From contig BQJS01000040.1 of the NCBI GenBank assembly GCA_021604825.1, forward strand, positions 1 through 26,644: DNA of 26,644 bases, read 5' to 3'. This DNA is from Phycisphaerae bacterium. Its GTDB lineage: Bacteria; Planctomycetota; Phycisphaerae; UBA1845. Positions 6,872 through 14,428 of the stretch are shown piece by piece; within the stretch, counting starts at the first letter, position 1; each line of letters opens with the position of its first letter. Made by a program: the position numbers and the translations under genes. The notes under the pieces are model-generated. The model was not told where the DNA came from and ran no database searches. It worked only from the letters and a program-made list of their open reading frames with translations.

Positions 6872-7005
6872 CTGGAATAGGTAAGACGAACAATATCTTG
6901 GAAGCTTTGCAAGGCCAGCTGCCCAAGCGTACGATCCGATCGATCTTATCGAATTGACGGGCATCGCGATAGCAACAGCTCAATGGTTGAAGCAACCTAT
7001 TCCAG
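6872..7005. repeat. Spaced 11-bp perfect inverted repeat (CTGGAATAGGT/ACCTATTCCAG)
   Basis: CTGGAATAGGT at 6872-6882 is exactly inverted at 6995-7005, with 112 bases between. It lies in the gap between the divergent hydrolase and cdsA genes, just upstream of the hydrolase ribosome-binding site. It could be a pair of binding sites, the ends of a small non-coding element, or chance. Confidence 0.4.
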
Positions 7006-7028
7006 AAGCCGCGATTGCGACACGGTTA

Positions 7029-7060
7029 GACACACATGGTCTTAGCGCGTATCGTGTGTC
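7029..7060 (+). other. Stem-loop upstream of cdsA
   Basis: GACACAC (7029-7035) pairs with GTGTGTC (7054-7060) across an 18-base loop, about 90 bases before the cdsA start. It is a possible 5' untranslated hairpin with no known motif and no T-run. Confidence 0.35.
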
Positions 7061-7153
7061 GCGATATTGATCGGTGAGTCGCCCCATTCGGGCTTGGTTG
7101 GATTGAATGGCTCGAAACGCAAACCAATTTCATCACTGTCTTGGATTCCATTG

Positions 7154-8140
7154 ATGGCACAGCGGATTTTCTTTGGTGCGATTGCAATATCAATCGTGTT
7201 CGGATTGTTCAGCGCCGATGCCCATCTGTCGTCCGTGCCTGCGTTTTCGGGCTCGCTGCTCGATCGCGGGAGTTTCTTACCGCTCGCGCTGGCGATCGTT
7301 GCGCTGATGGCCGTTGCAGAATTGGCCAACATGTGTCGCGCCATCGGATCGCATCCAAGTCTCTGGTGGGCATCGGTGAGTTGCCTCGCACTGGTGATTG
7401 CTCCGTGGTTTAGTGCGGCTGGTTGGTTGGGAGACGGTCCGACGAATCTCGAAGCCATTCACTTCCAGTATTTTCTGATGGCTATTGCGTTTCTCGGTGG
7501 CGGGTTCGTGGCACTTCGGAGCAAGGACGTGACGACGGGCTTGTCCGATGTGGCATCGACTTGGCTGCTAATCATCTATGGCGGGGTGCTGCCGAGTTTC
7601 CTGGTCGTGATGCGCTGCGACTCGGCATTGCCCGGACCCATTGGAGCGTGGTCGGTGCTGTGCATCATCATTGTGTGCAAAGTTTCTGATATCGGTGCCT
7701 ACTTCACGGGGTCGTTCTTCGGCAGGACACCGCTCATTCCGCACGTCAGCCCCAAGAAATCGTTGGAAGGCGCTCTCGGCGGAATTTTGATTAGCGCACT
7801 GGTCTCGTACGCGCTCTTCAAAATTCACGGTGACACTTTGGTGTACGCAAGCCTATCAAACGATGCCTCGCTGGCAGCCAAGCAGCTCTACCATCTGAAT
7901 CAAATCACAAGCCTTTACGCCCGAATGTCCGGGTCCCAAGCCCTTATGTTCGGAGTGGTTATGTCAATTGTGGGTCAACTCGGCGACTTGCTGGAATCGG
8001 TCTTTAAACGCTCCGCAAAGGTCAAAGATTCCGCACATCTGGTACCTGGATTCGGCGGTGTACTGGATATGGTGGACAGCCCCTTTGCCGTCGCCCCAAT
8101 CGCGTGGTTTCTACTAACACGATGGTGGCAGGTGTTGTAG
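7154..8140 (+). CDS. cdsA: Phosphatidate cytidylyltransferase (CDP-diglyceride synthase)
   Basis: The enzyme makes CDP-diacylglycerol from CTP and phosphatidate for phospholipid synthesis in the inner membrane. The 328-residue protein has several hydrophobic helices and, near its end, the CDS signature: SVFKRSAKVKDS, then LVPGFGGVLDMVDS; the usual DRxDS is DMVDS here. SDIGAYFTGSFFGRTPLIP followed by SPKKSLEGALGG is also typical. The frame opens at a TTG at 7067, but MAQRIFFG at 7154 matches the usual CdsA N-terminus, so I use that ATG although no strong ribosome-binding site is seen. It heads the cdsA-phoH-7TM/HD-ybeY cluster and ends 39 bases before phoH. Confidence 0.85.
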   Translation: MAQRIFFGAIAISIVFGLFSADAHLSSVPAFSGSLLDRGSFLPLALAIVALMAVAELANMCRAIGSHPSLWWASVSCLALVIAPWFSAAGWLGDGPTNLEAIHFQYFLMAIAFLGGGFVALRSKDVTTGLSDVASTWLLIIYGGVLPSFLVVMRCDSALPGPIGAWSVLCIIIVCKVSDIGAYFTGSFFGRTPLIPHVSPKKSLEGALGGILISALVSYALFKIHGDTLVYASLSNDASLAAKQLYHLNQITSLYARMSGSQALMFGVVMSIVGQLGDLLESVFKRSAKVKDSAHLVPGFGGVLDMVDSPFAVAPIAWFLLTRWWQVL

Positions 8141-8179
8141 AATCTTGAAGCGATAGCTCAACGCGCGGACGGTATTGGC

Positions 8180-9205
8180 GTGGCATCCGAGAGGTTGCCG
8201 CTGCGGCAGGTCGCAGCACCGATTGCGGATTGGGCTTTCAGGAATGATCTGTCCCTCTTGGAATTAACCCTCGCGATAGACAACACAGCCAAACGCACGC
8301 TCCTTTTCGGTCCGGCAGACAGTCACCTTCGGCTCATCCGCAGTGCGCTGGACGTCAAGATCACCGCCCGTGAATCCACCATCAAGCTAAGCGGCCCGAA
8401 TGAATCGATTCGTAAAGCCGCCAGCGTATTGGATTCATTGCAGGCCCGTCTGCGCAAAGGCGACTCGGTCGGCGAAGAAGACGTCAACGCAGCGATCGCG
8501 GCGCTCGATCATGACGGCAGCCCCGTGTCTGGAAAACGGATCGCGGTCTACCATTCGAACACCTCGATCATCGCAAAGACCGATGGGCAAGCCCGCTATA
8601 TCGAAGCGATCGACAAATACGATCTGACGTTTTGCCTCGGACCAGCTGGTAGCGGCAAGACCTATCTCGCGGTGGCAATGTGCGTGGCACTCTTGAAAGA
8701 ACGTCGCATCAGGCGATTGGTGCTGGTTCGGCCTGCTGTCGAAGCCGGTGAGAAACTGGGGTACCTGCCCGGTGACATGCAGGCCAAGGTGAACCCATAC
8801 TTGCGGCCACTCTTCGACGCGATGCACGACATGATGAGCTATGACCAAATCAAGCGCTTCATGGAGAACGACGTCATCGAAGTGGTGCCGTTGGCATTTA
8901 TGCGTGGGCGAACGTTGAATCACTCGGCGGTCATTCTGGACGAAGCCCAGAACGCGACGCCGTCGCAAATGCTGATGTTCCTGACGCGATTGGGCCAGAG
9001 CAGCAAGATGATCGTCACGGGCGATGCGTCGCAAACGGATCTGCCGAGTGGTCAAGCCAACGGTGTGGTCGATGCGGTCAAACGACTCAAGGGCATCAAG
9101 AACATCGGCGTCGTCGAACTTGAGAAAACGGATATCGTGCGCCATCGCTTGGTGCAAAATATTGTGAAGGCGTACGAGAGCAAAAAGGCCACGAGCCAGA
9201 GGTAA
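8180..9205 (+). CDS. phoH: PhoH family ATPase (YbeZ-like)
   Basis: This 341-residue protein starts at GTG. Residues 25-90 form the N-terminal region usual in PhoH/YbeZ proteins (LELTLAIDN, LLFGPADSHLRLI, a KH-like fold). The ATPase core has Walker A GPAGSGKT (154-161) and Walker B VILDEAQN (251-258), with VLVRPAVEAGEKLGYLPGD and TGDASQTDLP, all standard PhoH motifs. YbeZ proteins work with YbeY in RNA and ribosome quality control; ybeY lies two genes downstream, separated by the 7TM-HD gene, an arrangement also known from Firmicutes and others. The role is inferred from family and neighbours. Confidence 0.92.
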   Translation: MASERLPLRQVAAPIADWAFRNDLSLLELTLAIDNTAKRTLLFGPADSHLRLIRSALDVKITARESTIKLSGPNESIRKAASVLDSLQARLRKGDSVGEEDVNAAIAALDHDGSPVSGKRIAVYHSNTSIIAKTDGQARYIEAIDKYDLTFCLGPAGSGKTYLAVAMCVALLKERRIRRLVLVRPAVEAGEKLGYLPGDMQAKVNPYLRPLFDAMHDMMSYDQIKRFMENDVIEVVPLAFMRGRTLNHSAVILDEAQNATPSQMLMFLTRLGQSSKMIVTGDASQTDLPSGQANGVVDAVKRLKGIKNIGVVELEKTDIVRHRLVQNIVKAYESKKATSQR

Positions 9206-9408
9206 ATAGTTGCACTTGGTCCCGTCAATTGAAACTGAACGATTGCGAATGTGTACATGCTTGTGATCGCGCCGAGAATTCAATCGATCAATTGAATGGA
9301 ATGATCATCGCGGACAGCACTGATAACGCGTTTTGCTGACGATAATACCGAGGCAAATAACGAGTACAGCAAGATGGGTCTTTGAAAGGGTCGATCAATA
9401 TCCGACGT

Positions 9409-9428
9409 CCTGAGCCATCGGGTTCAGG
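9409..9428 (+). other. Stem-loop in the phoH to 7TM-HD gap
   Basis: CCTGAGCC (9409-9416) pairs with GGTTCAGG (9421-9428), eight pairs with one G-U, around an ATCG loop, 40 bases before the next start codon. Flanking ACGT copies could extend the stem. It is the clearest structure in the 263-base gap 9206-9468, which otherwise holds only a weaker AT-rich inverted repeat at 9278-9297 and no gene I can support. It may be a leader hairpin. Confidence 0.4.
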
Positions 9429-9468
9429 CGCGACGTAGATTTTGGTCGGACGGTTTTGGGTTTTATCG

Positions 9469-11844
9469 ATGTTCGGAATCAACAAAAAGAAGAAAGTCAG
9501 ACGAGAACGGGCGCGGCAGTTCAAAGCCGAATCGACCGATTCACCGCTGCGCGCCTTGGTAAAACGCGTCGGGATTTGGCCGGCAGTCGTCACCCTCGCC
9601 TTCTTCTTCATGGCGATGGTTATCAGCCTGACGGGCGACCGGGGAATCCCCTATGCGCTCAACCAGCGTATCGATCAGCCGATCCTCGCGCGGGTCAACT
9701 TTGGCGTCAACGATGCCGAACTCGACAACCGCAACAAGCTATCCGCCCGCCAAGCGGTTCCCAACTACTTCCGTGTTGATACCGATTTCATTGACCGCAT
9801 CGTGGGCGAGCGCGAATTATCCGCAATGTTCGAAGCCGCTCAGGCACCGACTTATGATGACTTCAAAGCCAAAGCGGCCAATCATTCGTGGAAGGCCCAC
9901 GAATACGTATACAACTTGCTCAACGAAGCCGACGAGGCGAAGCGCGAGAGCTTCTCCGTCTCACTCGGGCAGCTTAAGAGCGACCTCCAGCAAGAGACCA
10001 CCGCCCTTCCGTCCGACCAACTTCAACGCGAACCACCATCAACGGCAGATGAAGTCATTGTCCAAATGCCAACCGTTGGAGGCGAAACGCCGAGTGACCG
10101 CAAGATCAAAACGGTGCGGTTGATTCGAGTATCAAGCACCGACGCGCTCGAAGGCCGAGCCTGGAAACTTGCCCAGCGATTCTCTCAACAGTTGCGGCCG
10201 GCGATTCGTGAGTTTTTGATCGAGGTCCTAAGCAAAGAACCGATCCTGGTGTACGACCAGGAACGCACGCAAAACGCAATGATCCTCGCCGAACGCAACG
10301 CTCCACGCGGGCGGCGACTCTTTGAGGGCGGCAAGCCATTCGTATTTCCGCACACGCTTCCAACCACCGACGAAAACGGTGGGCTGGACACCGGTATCAC
10401 CCACGCCGAGTTGGCCTTATTGCACGCGGAACACAAGGCCTTCCAAGAACACATTGCAAGTGATGATCCCTCCGCGGTACACGCCCGAAAGCAACGACTG
10501 CTGGAGTATCTCGGCGTTGCGGCGATCTTGTTGGTGCTATCGATATCGCTTTTCACCTACGTCGGGTTGTATCAGCCGCGCGTTTTTGAAGTGCAGACGC
10601 GATCGATTGCATTCGCTTCGTTGCTGTTGGTCTCGTTGTTTGCGATTCGTATCATCGTTTCAAGACTTCCCCATGCTGAATTTGCTTTAACGCCTGTGCT
10701 GTTGGTAGCCGCAATCTTGACCATTGCTTATCCGCCGCGATTCGCTGCCGGGGTCACGGTCATCTACATCGCCATTGTCGCACTGATGATCCGAGCCAAT
10801 CTTGGCGAATTCGTCACGATGCTCACCGGTGGTTATGTCGCGGCGATCATGCTCAACGACATTCGCACACGCACCAAAGTGTTGTCGGTCGGCATGGTGG
10901 CTGGCGTGTTGGTGATGATGACGTCGTTTGCCTTTGGCTTGATCGACCATCAGGAAGTTGGGTTCGCGTTCAGGCGAGCCGTCATCGGCGCGGGCAGTGC
11001 GATCCTTTCGGCGCTGATTATCCAGGGAACGCTACCGTTTATTGAGAAACTGTTCAGGGTGGCGACATCGCTGACGCTGCTCGAATACCGCGACGCCAAT
11101 CGTCCGCTGCTTCGCAGACTCGCTCACGAAGCACCGGGCACGTTCAATCATTCGCTGGTGATCGGTAACATCGCCGAATCGGCATGCAACGCCATTGGCG
11201 CTGACGGATTGTTGGCGCACGTTGGCGCGCTGTACCACGACATTGGCAAGATTCCCAAAGCCGAATACTTCGCCGAGAACCAGGAAGCCTCCATCAACCG
11301 TCACGACAAGCTGGCACCATCGATGAGCTTGCTGATCATTCTGGGGCACGTTAAGGACGGGCTGGAGATGGCCAAGGAATACGCCATCCCACGTGTTCTG
11401 TATCCGTTCATCGCCGAGCATCACGGAACTACCGTCGTCAAGTTTTTCCACCACCGAGCCAGCGAAAAGCAGCCGAAAATCGCGAGTGGCAAGCACGATC
11501 GCCAAGTCGATGAAGCCGAGTTTCGCTACCCCGGTCCCAAACCGGCGTCCAAAGAGACGGCTGTGCTGATGCTTTGCGACGGTGTCGAAGGGGCAGTGCG
11601 AGCCCTTCCCGAACCGACGCCCGGACGCATCGAGGGGATTGTCAGCCAGGTCCTGCAAGCCCGCCTCAAGGACGGACAGTTCAACAATTGTGACATCACC
11701 CTCAGAGAATTGCATCTGGTCGAGGAATCACTGGTCAAGAGCCTCTGTCGCTTCTATCATGGGCGGGTCGCCTATCCGAAAGAAGAAGGCCCAAAAGAAG
11801 AGCGCGGAGCGCGGAAAGACGACCAGTCGAAACTGGTTGGATAG
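9469..11844 (+). CDS. 7TM-HD membrane phosphohydrolase (PgpH/YqfF family, putative c-di-AMP phosphodiesterase)
   Basis: The 791-residue product has a basic N-terminus (FGINKKKKVRRERAR), one membrane helix near residues 40-58, a roughly 280-residue extracytoplasmic domain, about seven helices from residue 345 onward, and a cytoplasmic HD domain. The metal motif is visible: H561 in FNHSLVIGN, H590-D591 in YHDIGKIPKAEYF, His residues in AEHHGT and an Asp in LMLCDGVEGA. This is the order of PgpH/YqfF proteins, which hydrolyse c-di-AMP in Firmicutes. The ATG at 9469 is preferred over a TTG nine codons upstream; neither has a clear ribosome-binding site. The C-terminal tail is highly charged (EEGPKEERGARKDD). 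The presence of c-di-AMP in this organism is inferred. Confidence 0.88.
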   Translation: MFGINKKKKVRRERARQFKAESTDSPLRALVKRVGIWPAVVTLAFFFMAMVISLTGDRGIPYALNQRIDQPILARVNFGVNDAELDNRNKLSARQAVPNYFRVDTDFIDRIVGERELSAMFEAAQAPTYDDFKAKAANHSWKAHEYVYNLLNEADEAKRESFSVSLGQLKSDLQQETTALPSDQLQREPPSTADEVIVQMPTVGGETPSDRKIKTVRLIRVSSTDALEGRAWKLAQRFSQQLRPAIREFLIEVLSKEPILVYDQERTQNAMILAERNAPRGRRLFEGGKPFVFPHTLPTTDENGGLDTGITHAELALLHAEHKAFQEHIASDDPSAVHARKQRLLEYLGVAAILLVLSISLFTYVGLYQPRVFEVQTRSIAFASLLLVSLFAIRIIVSRLPHAEFALTPVLLVAAILTIAYPPRFAAGVTVIYIAIVALMIRANLGEFVTMLTGGYVAAIMLNDIRTRTKVLSVGMVAGVLVMMTSFAFGLIDHQEVGFAFRRAVIGAGSAILSALIIQGTLPFIEKLFRVATSLTLLEYRDANRPLLRRLAHEAPGTFNHSLVIGNIAESACNAIGADGLLAHVGALYHDIGKIPKAEYFAENQEASINRHDKLAPSMSLLIILGHVKDGLEMAKEYAIPRVLYPFIAEHHGTTVVKFFHHRASEKQPKIASGKHDRQVDEAEFRYPGPKPASKETAVLMLCDGVEGAVRALPEPTPGRIEGIVSQVLQARLKDGQFNNCDITLRELHLVEESLVKSLCRFYHGRVAYPKEEGPKEERGARKDDQSKLVG

Positions 11845-11874
11845 CCGATCGGCCGGTGGCACAAGGTTTCGACA

Positions 11875-12411
11875 ATGGACGCATCTCTTAGTTCTGACGA
11901 AGATTCCCCTCACGAGTTATCCGTCTTTGTAGACACGCCCGAAGATCATCCGGAGTCGGCGGCCGCAAATCTCGACGAATCGAAACTCAGCCACATACTT
12001 AGCTCCGTTCAGTGCACGCTTGATCGCCACGACAAACCCGCGAGTACGGTCTCAGTCCGCATCGTAAGCGACGAGACCATCGCCGAACTTCACGAACGTA
12101 CGATGAACATCTTGGGCCCTACGGATGTTTTAACGTTTGACCTATCCGACGAGTCCGCTCCGGGCGACAATGCAAAAAATGTGGGAGTCGAAGGTGACAT
12201 CGTCATTTCAATCGACACAGCCGCCCGTGAGGCCCGCAACCGCGGACACGAACTAATTCACGAGGTCATGCTGTACACCATTCACGCGACTCTGCACCTG
12301 CTTGGTTTTGATGATCTCAACGAAACCGATGCCGCCCGCATGCACGCGGAGGAAGATGCCATATTGAAATCGATGGGAGTCGGTGCGGTTTACGAAAGGC
12401 CAGCGACGTGA
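11875..12411 (+). CDS. ybeY: Endoribonuclease YbeY (rRNA maturation factor)
   Basis: The 178-residue protein belongs to the UPF0054 family of metal-dependent RNases needed for 16S rRNA 3' processing and ribosome quality control. TDVLTFDL (83-90) and VEGDIVIS (105-112) match the conserved TDVLSFP and LGDIxIS blocks. The zinc motif is HATLHLLGFDD with H137 and H141, but the third ligand position, normally His in GYDH, is Asp147 here. The N-terminal 35 residues are acidic and not part of the fold. AAGG lies nine bases before the ATG. The stop overlaps the next gene by four bases (GTGA), implying coupling. PhoH, its usual partner, is encoded two genes upstream. Confidence 0.88.
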   Translation: MDASLSSDEDSPHELSVFVDTPEDHPESAAANLDESKLSHILSSVQCTLDRHDKPASTVSVRIVSDETIAELHERTMNILGPTDVLTFDLSDESAPGDNAKNVGVEGDIVISIDTAAREARNRGHELIHEVMLYTIHATLHLLGFDDLNETDAARMHAEEDAILKSMGVGAVYERPAT

Positions 12412-13130
12412 ATATCAGCATCGTCCAACCGCAACTCAGTGTCGCCAAGCGAGCGAACAATCTGTCCAATCTTGGCACCATGATTCGTCACGAGGCCAAG
12501 CGTTCCGTTGCTCCTGACTTGATCGTGCTTCCGGATTGTTGCGTCGCAACACAGGAAACAGATTCGCAATCGCAAGTCACAATGGCGATGTGCCAGGGAT
12601 TTGCGGAAGCGTTCGCATGGTGGGCCCGCGAATGGGGCGTTTGGATCGCGGTTGGCCACTCAATCCTCTCTGAAAACGGACTGGAAGAAGTGGCGACGTT
12701 GTTCGATCCCGATGGCGATCCGTTTATTCGAGCCAAAGACCCTTCGACAGAATCGAAGAACACAGAAAATGCCTGGGTGGTGCGCAACTCACCGATCGGC
12801 CGCGTTGCCCTTTGCTCGTGGAACGCCTCGGCGCGGAAGGCTTGCCCACCTATTGAATGGAAACGATCACCGGACTTGATCATAGTCCCGGCGGTCAGCC
12901 CGAATCGGGCCGCAATCAAAGCCATTGCCAATGATCACGATGCCTACGCAGCGTCTGCCGGATGCATTCTTGCTGAGACCAGTGACAATGCGCAAAGTTT
13001 TGTAGCCGATCCCAATGGCAAAGTGATCGCCGAAGCGCCACCTGACCAAGTTTATTCCACGCTTGTTTCGGTCGACATCAATCCGTGCAACGAGCCTGAC
13101 GACTGGGAGGCAACCGAAGTCATTGAGTAA
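12408..13130 (+). CDS. Nitrilase-superfamily (carbon-nitrogen hydrolase fold) protein with altered catalytic triad
   Basis: The 240-residue protein begins at GTG inside the ybeY stop. NISIVQPQLS with an early Asn-rich helix, PDLIVLPDC, WIAVGHSI, SPIGRVALCSW, SPDLIIVPA and AETSDNAQSFVADPNGKVIAEA follow the strand order of nitrilase-like proteins. The Glu-Lys-Cys triad reads Asp43 (VLPD instead of VLPE), probably Lys110 (IRAKDPS) and Cys136 (ALCSWN). The Glu-to-Asp change and the missing 'YDxRFPE' after the Cys make it either a divergent amidase or a non-catalytic fold. It sits between ybeY and the CBS membrane protein, where the common apolipoprotein N-acyltransferase Lnt has a related domain; this protein lacks Lnt's membrane helices. 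Substrate unknown. Confidence 0.72.
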   Translation: MNISIVQPQLSVAKRANNLSNLGTMIRHEAKRSVAPDLIVLPDCCVATQETDSQSQVTMAMCQGFAEAFAWWAREWGVWIAVGHSILSENGLEEVATLFDPDGDPFIRAKDPSTESKNTENAWVVRNSPIGRVALCSWNASARKACPPIEWKRSPDLIIVPAVSPNRAAIKAIANDHDAYAASAGCILAETSDNAQSFVADPNGKVIAEAPPDQVYSTLVSVDINPCNEPDDWEATEVIE

Positions 13131-14406
13131 TCACGCTATCTCTTTGCTAATCGCAGTGCTGCTGACGCTGATGCTCATGTTCACAGCGACGCTGAGCCTC
13201 GCGTTGAGGTTGTCGTCACGCGTACGAATGCGCGAATCGCTCGAGCGCAGGGGCAAGGGCCATCTGATGGATCGCCTGGTCAAACTGCGCATCGAGTTGG
13301 CCCACTCGGTCGCGGCGGTCCGCACCGCTTGCACGCTTGCGCTGGCTTTGGTGATGCTCCGGTTCTTTCAGACGTCGGGCATCGTAGAAGCGTATTGGCA
13401 CTATGTTTTGGCGTTTGTTTGCGCGTTTTCGTTGGTCATCATCTTTGGCGTTGCCATTCCGTCAGCTTGGTCGAGATATGCGGGCGAGTCGATGTTGGCT
13501 GTGCTGCTCCCGGTTCTGATGGCGATGCGTCATTTGTTCTTTCCCATCGTCGCCGCGCTACGCGTCGTTGACGGATTGGTCAGGCGGTTGGCGGGCGTGC
13601 CGGCTGACAGCTTTGAGGAAGAAACAGCCCGTCACGAACGCGAGCTATTGGCCGCCGTCAGCGAGGGCGAAAAACTGGGCGCTGTGGACGAAGAAGAAAA
13701 AGAGATGATCGAATCGGTCATGGACCTAAGCGATGCCAGCGTCGCATCCATCATGACGCCCAGGACCGAAATCTCCGCCGTAGAAAAGAGTGCGACGTTT
13801 ACCGAACTCAAAGACCTGATTAAAACGATCGGTCACTCGCGCATCCCTGTCTACGAAGAAACGATCGACAGCATTCTCGGCGTCGTTTACGCGAAAGACC
13901 TGTTGCAAATTCACCCGGACGACAATTGGGTGCTCAATGATGTCATGCGACCGGCACCATTCATTCCAGAAACCAAGAACGTGCGCGAACTACTACACGA
14001 ATTCCAGACCCAGAAAGTCCACATGGCCATCGTCTTGGACGAATACGGTGGGACGGCTGGCTTGGTGACGATCGAAGATATTTTGGAAGAACTCGTCGGC
14101 GAAATCGTGGACGAATACGATCAGGATGAACCGGAACCGATCACCCGCATCGACAACGACACCCTTGAAATCGACGCCCGCGTGCGTATCGATGAGATCA
14201 ACGAAGAACTCGACATCGAGTTGCCCGAATCGGAAAGTTACGACACCATCGGCGGGTTCGTATTCAGCACGATGGGCCGCATCCCTGAGACGGGCGATTC
14301 ATGCCAACACGAAAACGTAAACATTCGCATCATCCTCGCCGAACCCCGCCGCATCAAACGCCTCCGCCTGCACGTCAGTCGCAACGGCGAACATTCTGAC
14401 AACTGA
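13123..14406 (+). CDS. CBS-pair membrane protein of the CorC/HlyC (CNNM-like) family
   Basis: The start is probably the TTG at 13123, with GGGAGG twelve bases upstream (rather long), overlapping the preceding stop; this gives 427 residues. An N-terminal membrane region of about four helices (to residue 160) is followed by a linker, a CBS pair (VASIMTPRTEISAVEKSATF, HSRIPVYEETIDSILGVVYAKDLL, MAIVLDEYGGTAGLVTIEDILEELVGEI) and a CorC_HlyC C-terminal domain (RIDEINEELDIELPESESYDTIGGFVFSTMGRIPE). The order matches Mg/Co-efflux and haemolysin-like proteins, often found beside ybeY. The membrane part is divergent: the usual FGExxPK motif reads FGVAIPS, so ion transport cannot be assumed. It converges on the lipoprotein gene 22 bases downstream. 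Confidence 0.84.
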   Translation: MSNHAISLLIAVLLTLMLMFTATLSLALRLSSRVRMRESLERRGKGHLMDRLVKLRIELAHSVAAVRTACTLALALVMLRFFQTSGIVEAYWHYVLAFVCAFSLVIIFGVAIPSAWSRYAGESMLAVLLPVLMAMRHLFFPIVAALRVVDGLVRRLAGVPADSFEEETARHERELLAAVSEGEKLGAVDEEEKEMIESVMDLSDASVASIMTPRTEISAVEKSATFTELKDLIKTIGHSRIPVYEETIDSILGVVYAKDLLQIHPDDNWVLNDVMRPAPFIPETKNVRELLHEFQTQKVHMAIVLDEYGGTAGLVTIEDILEELVGEIVDEYDQDEPEPITRIDNDTLEIDARVRIDEINEELDIELPESESYDTIGGFVFSTMGRIPETGDSCQHENVNIRIILAEPRRIKRLRLHVSRNGEHSDN

Positions 14407-14428
14407 CCGCCGGGAGAATCCGGGTAAG

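Noticed and set aside
8435..9283. A 282-codon open frame on the minus strand opposite phoH
   Set aside because: phoH is certain from its motifs. The antisense frame is His/Arg/Gln-rich with no domain, as expected from the mirror of a GC-rich coding strand.
9278..9297. Inverted repeat ATTCAAT...ATTGAAT after phoH as a terminator
   Set aside because: The stem is AT-rich and weak, with no T-run after it; transcription probably continues or ends elsewhere.
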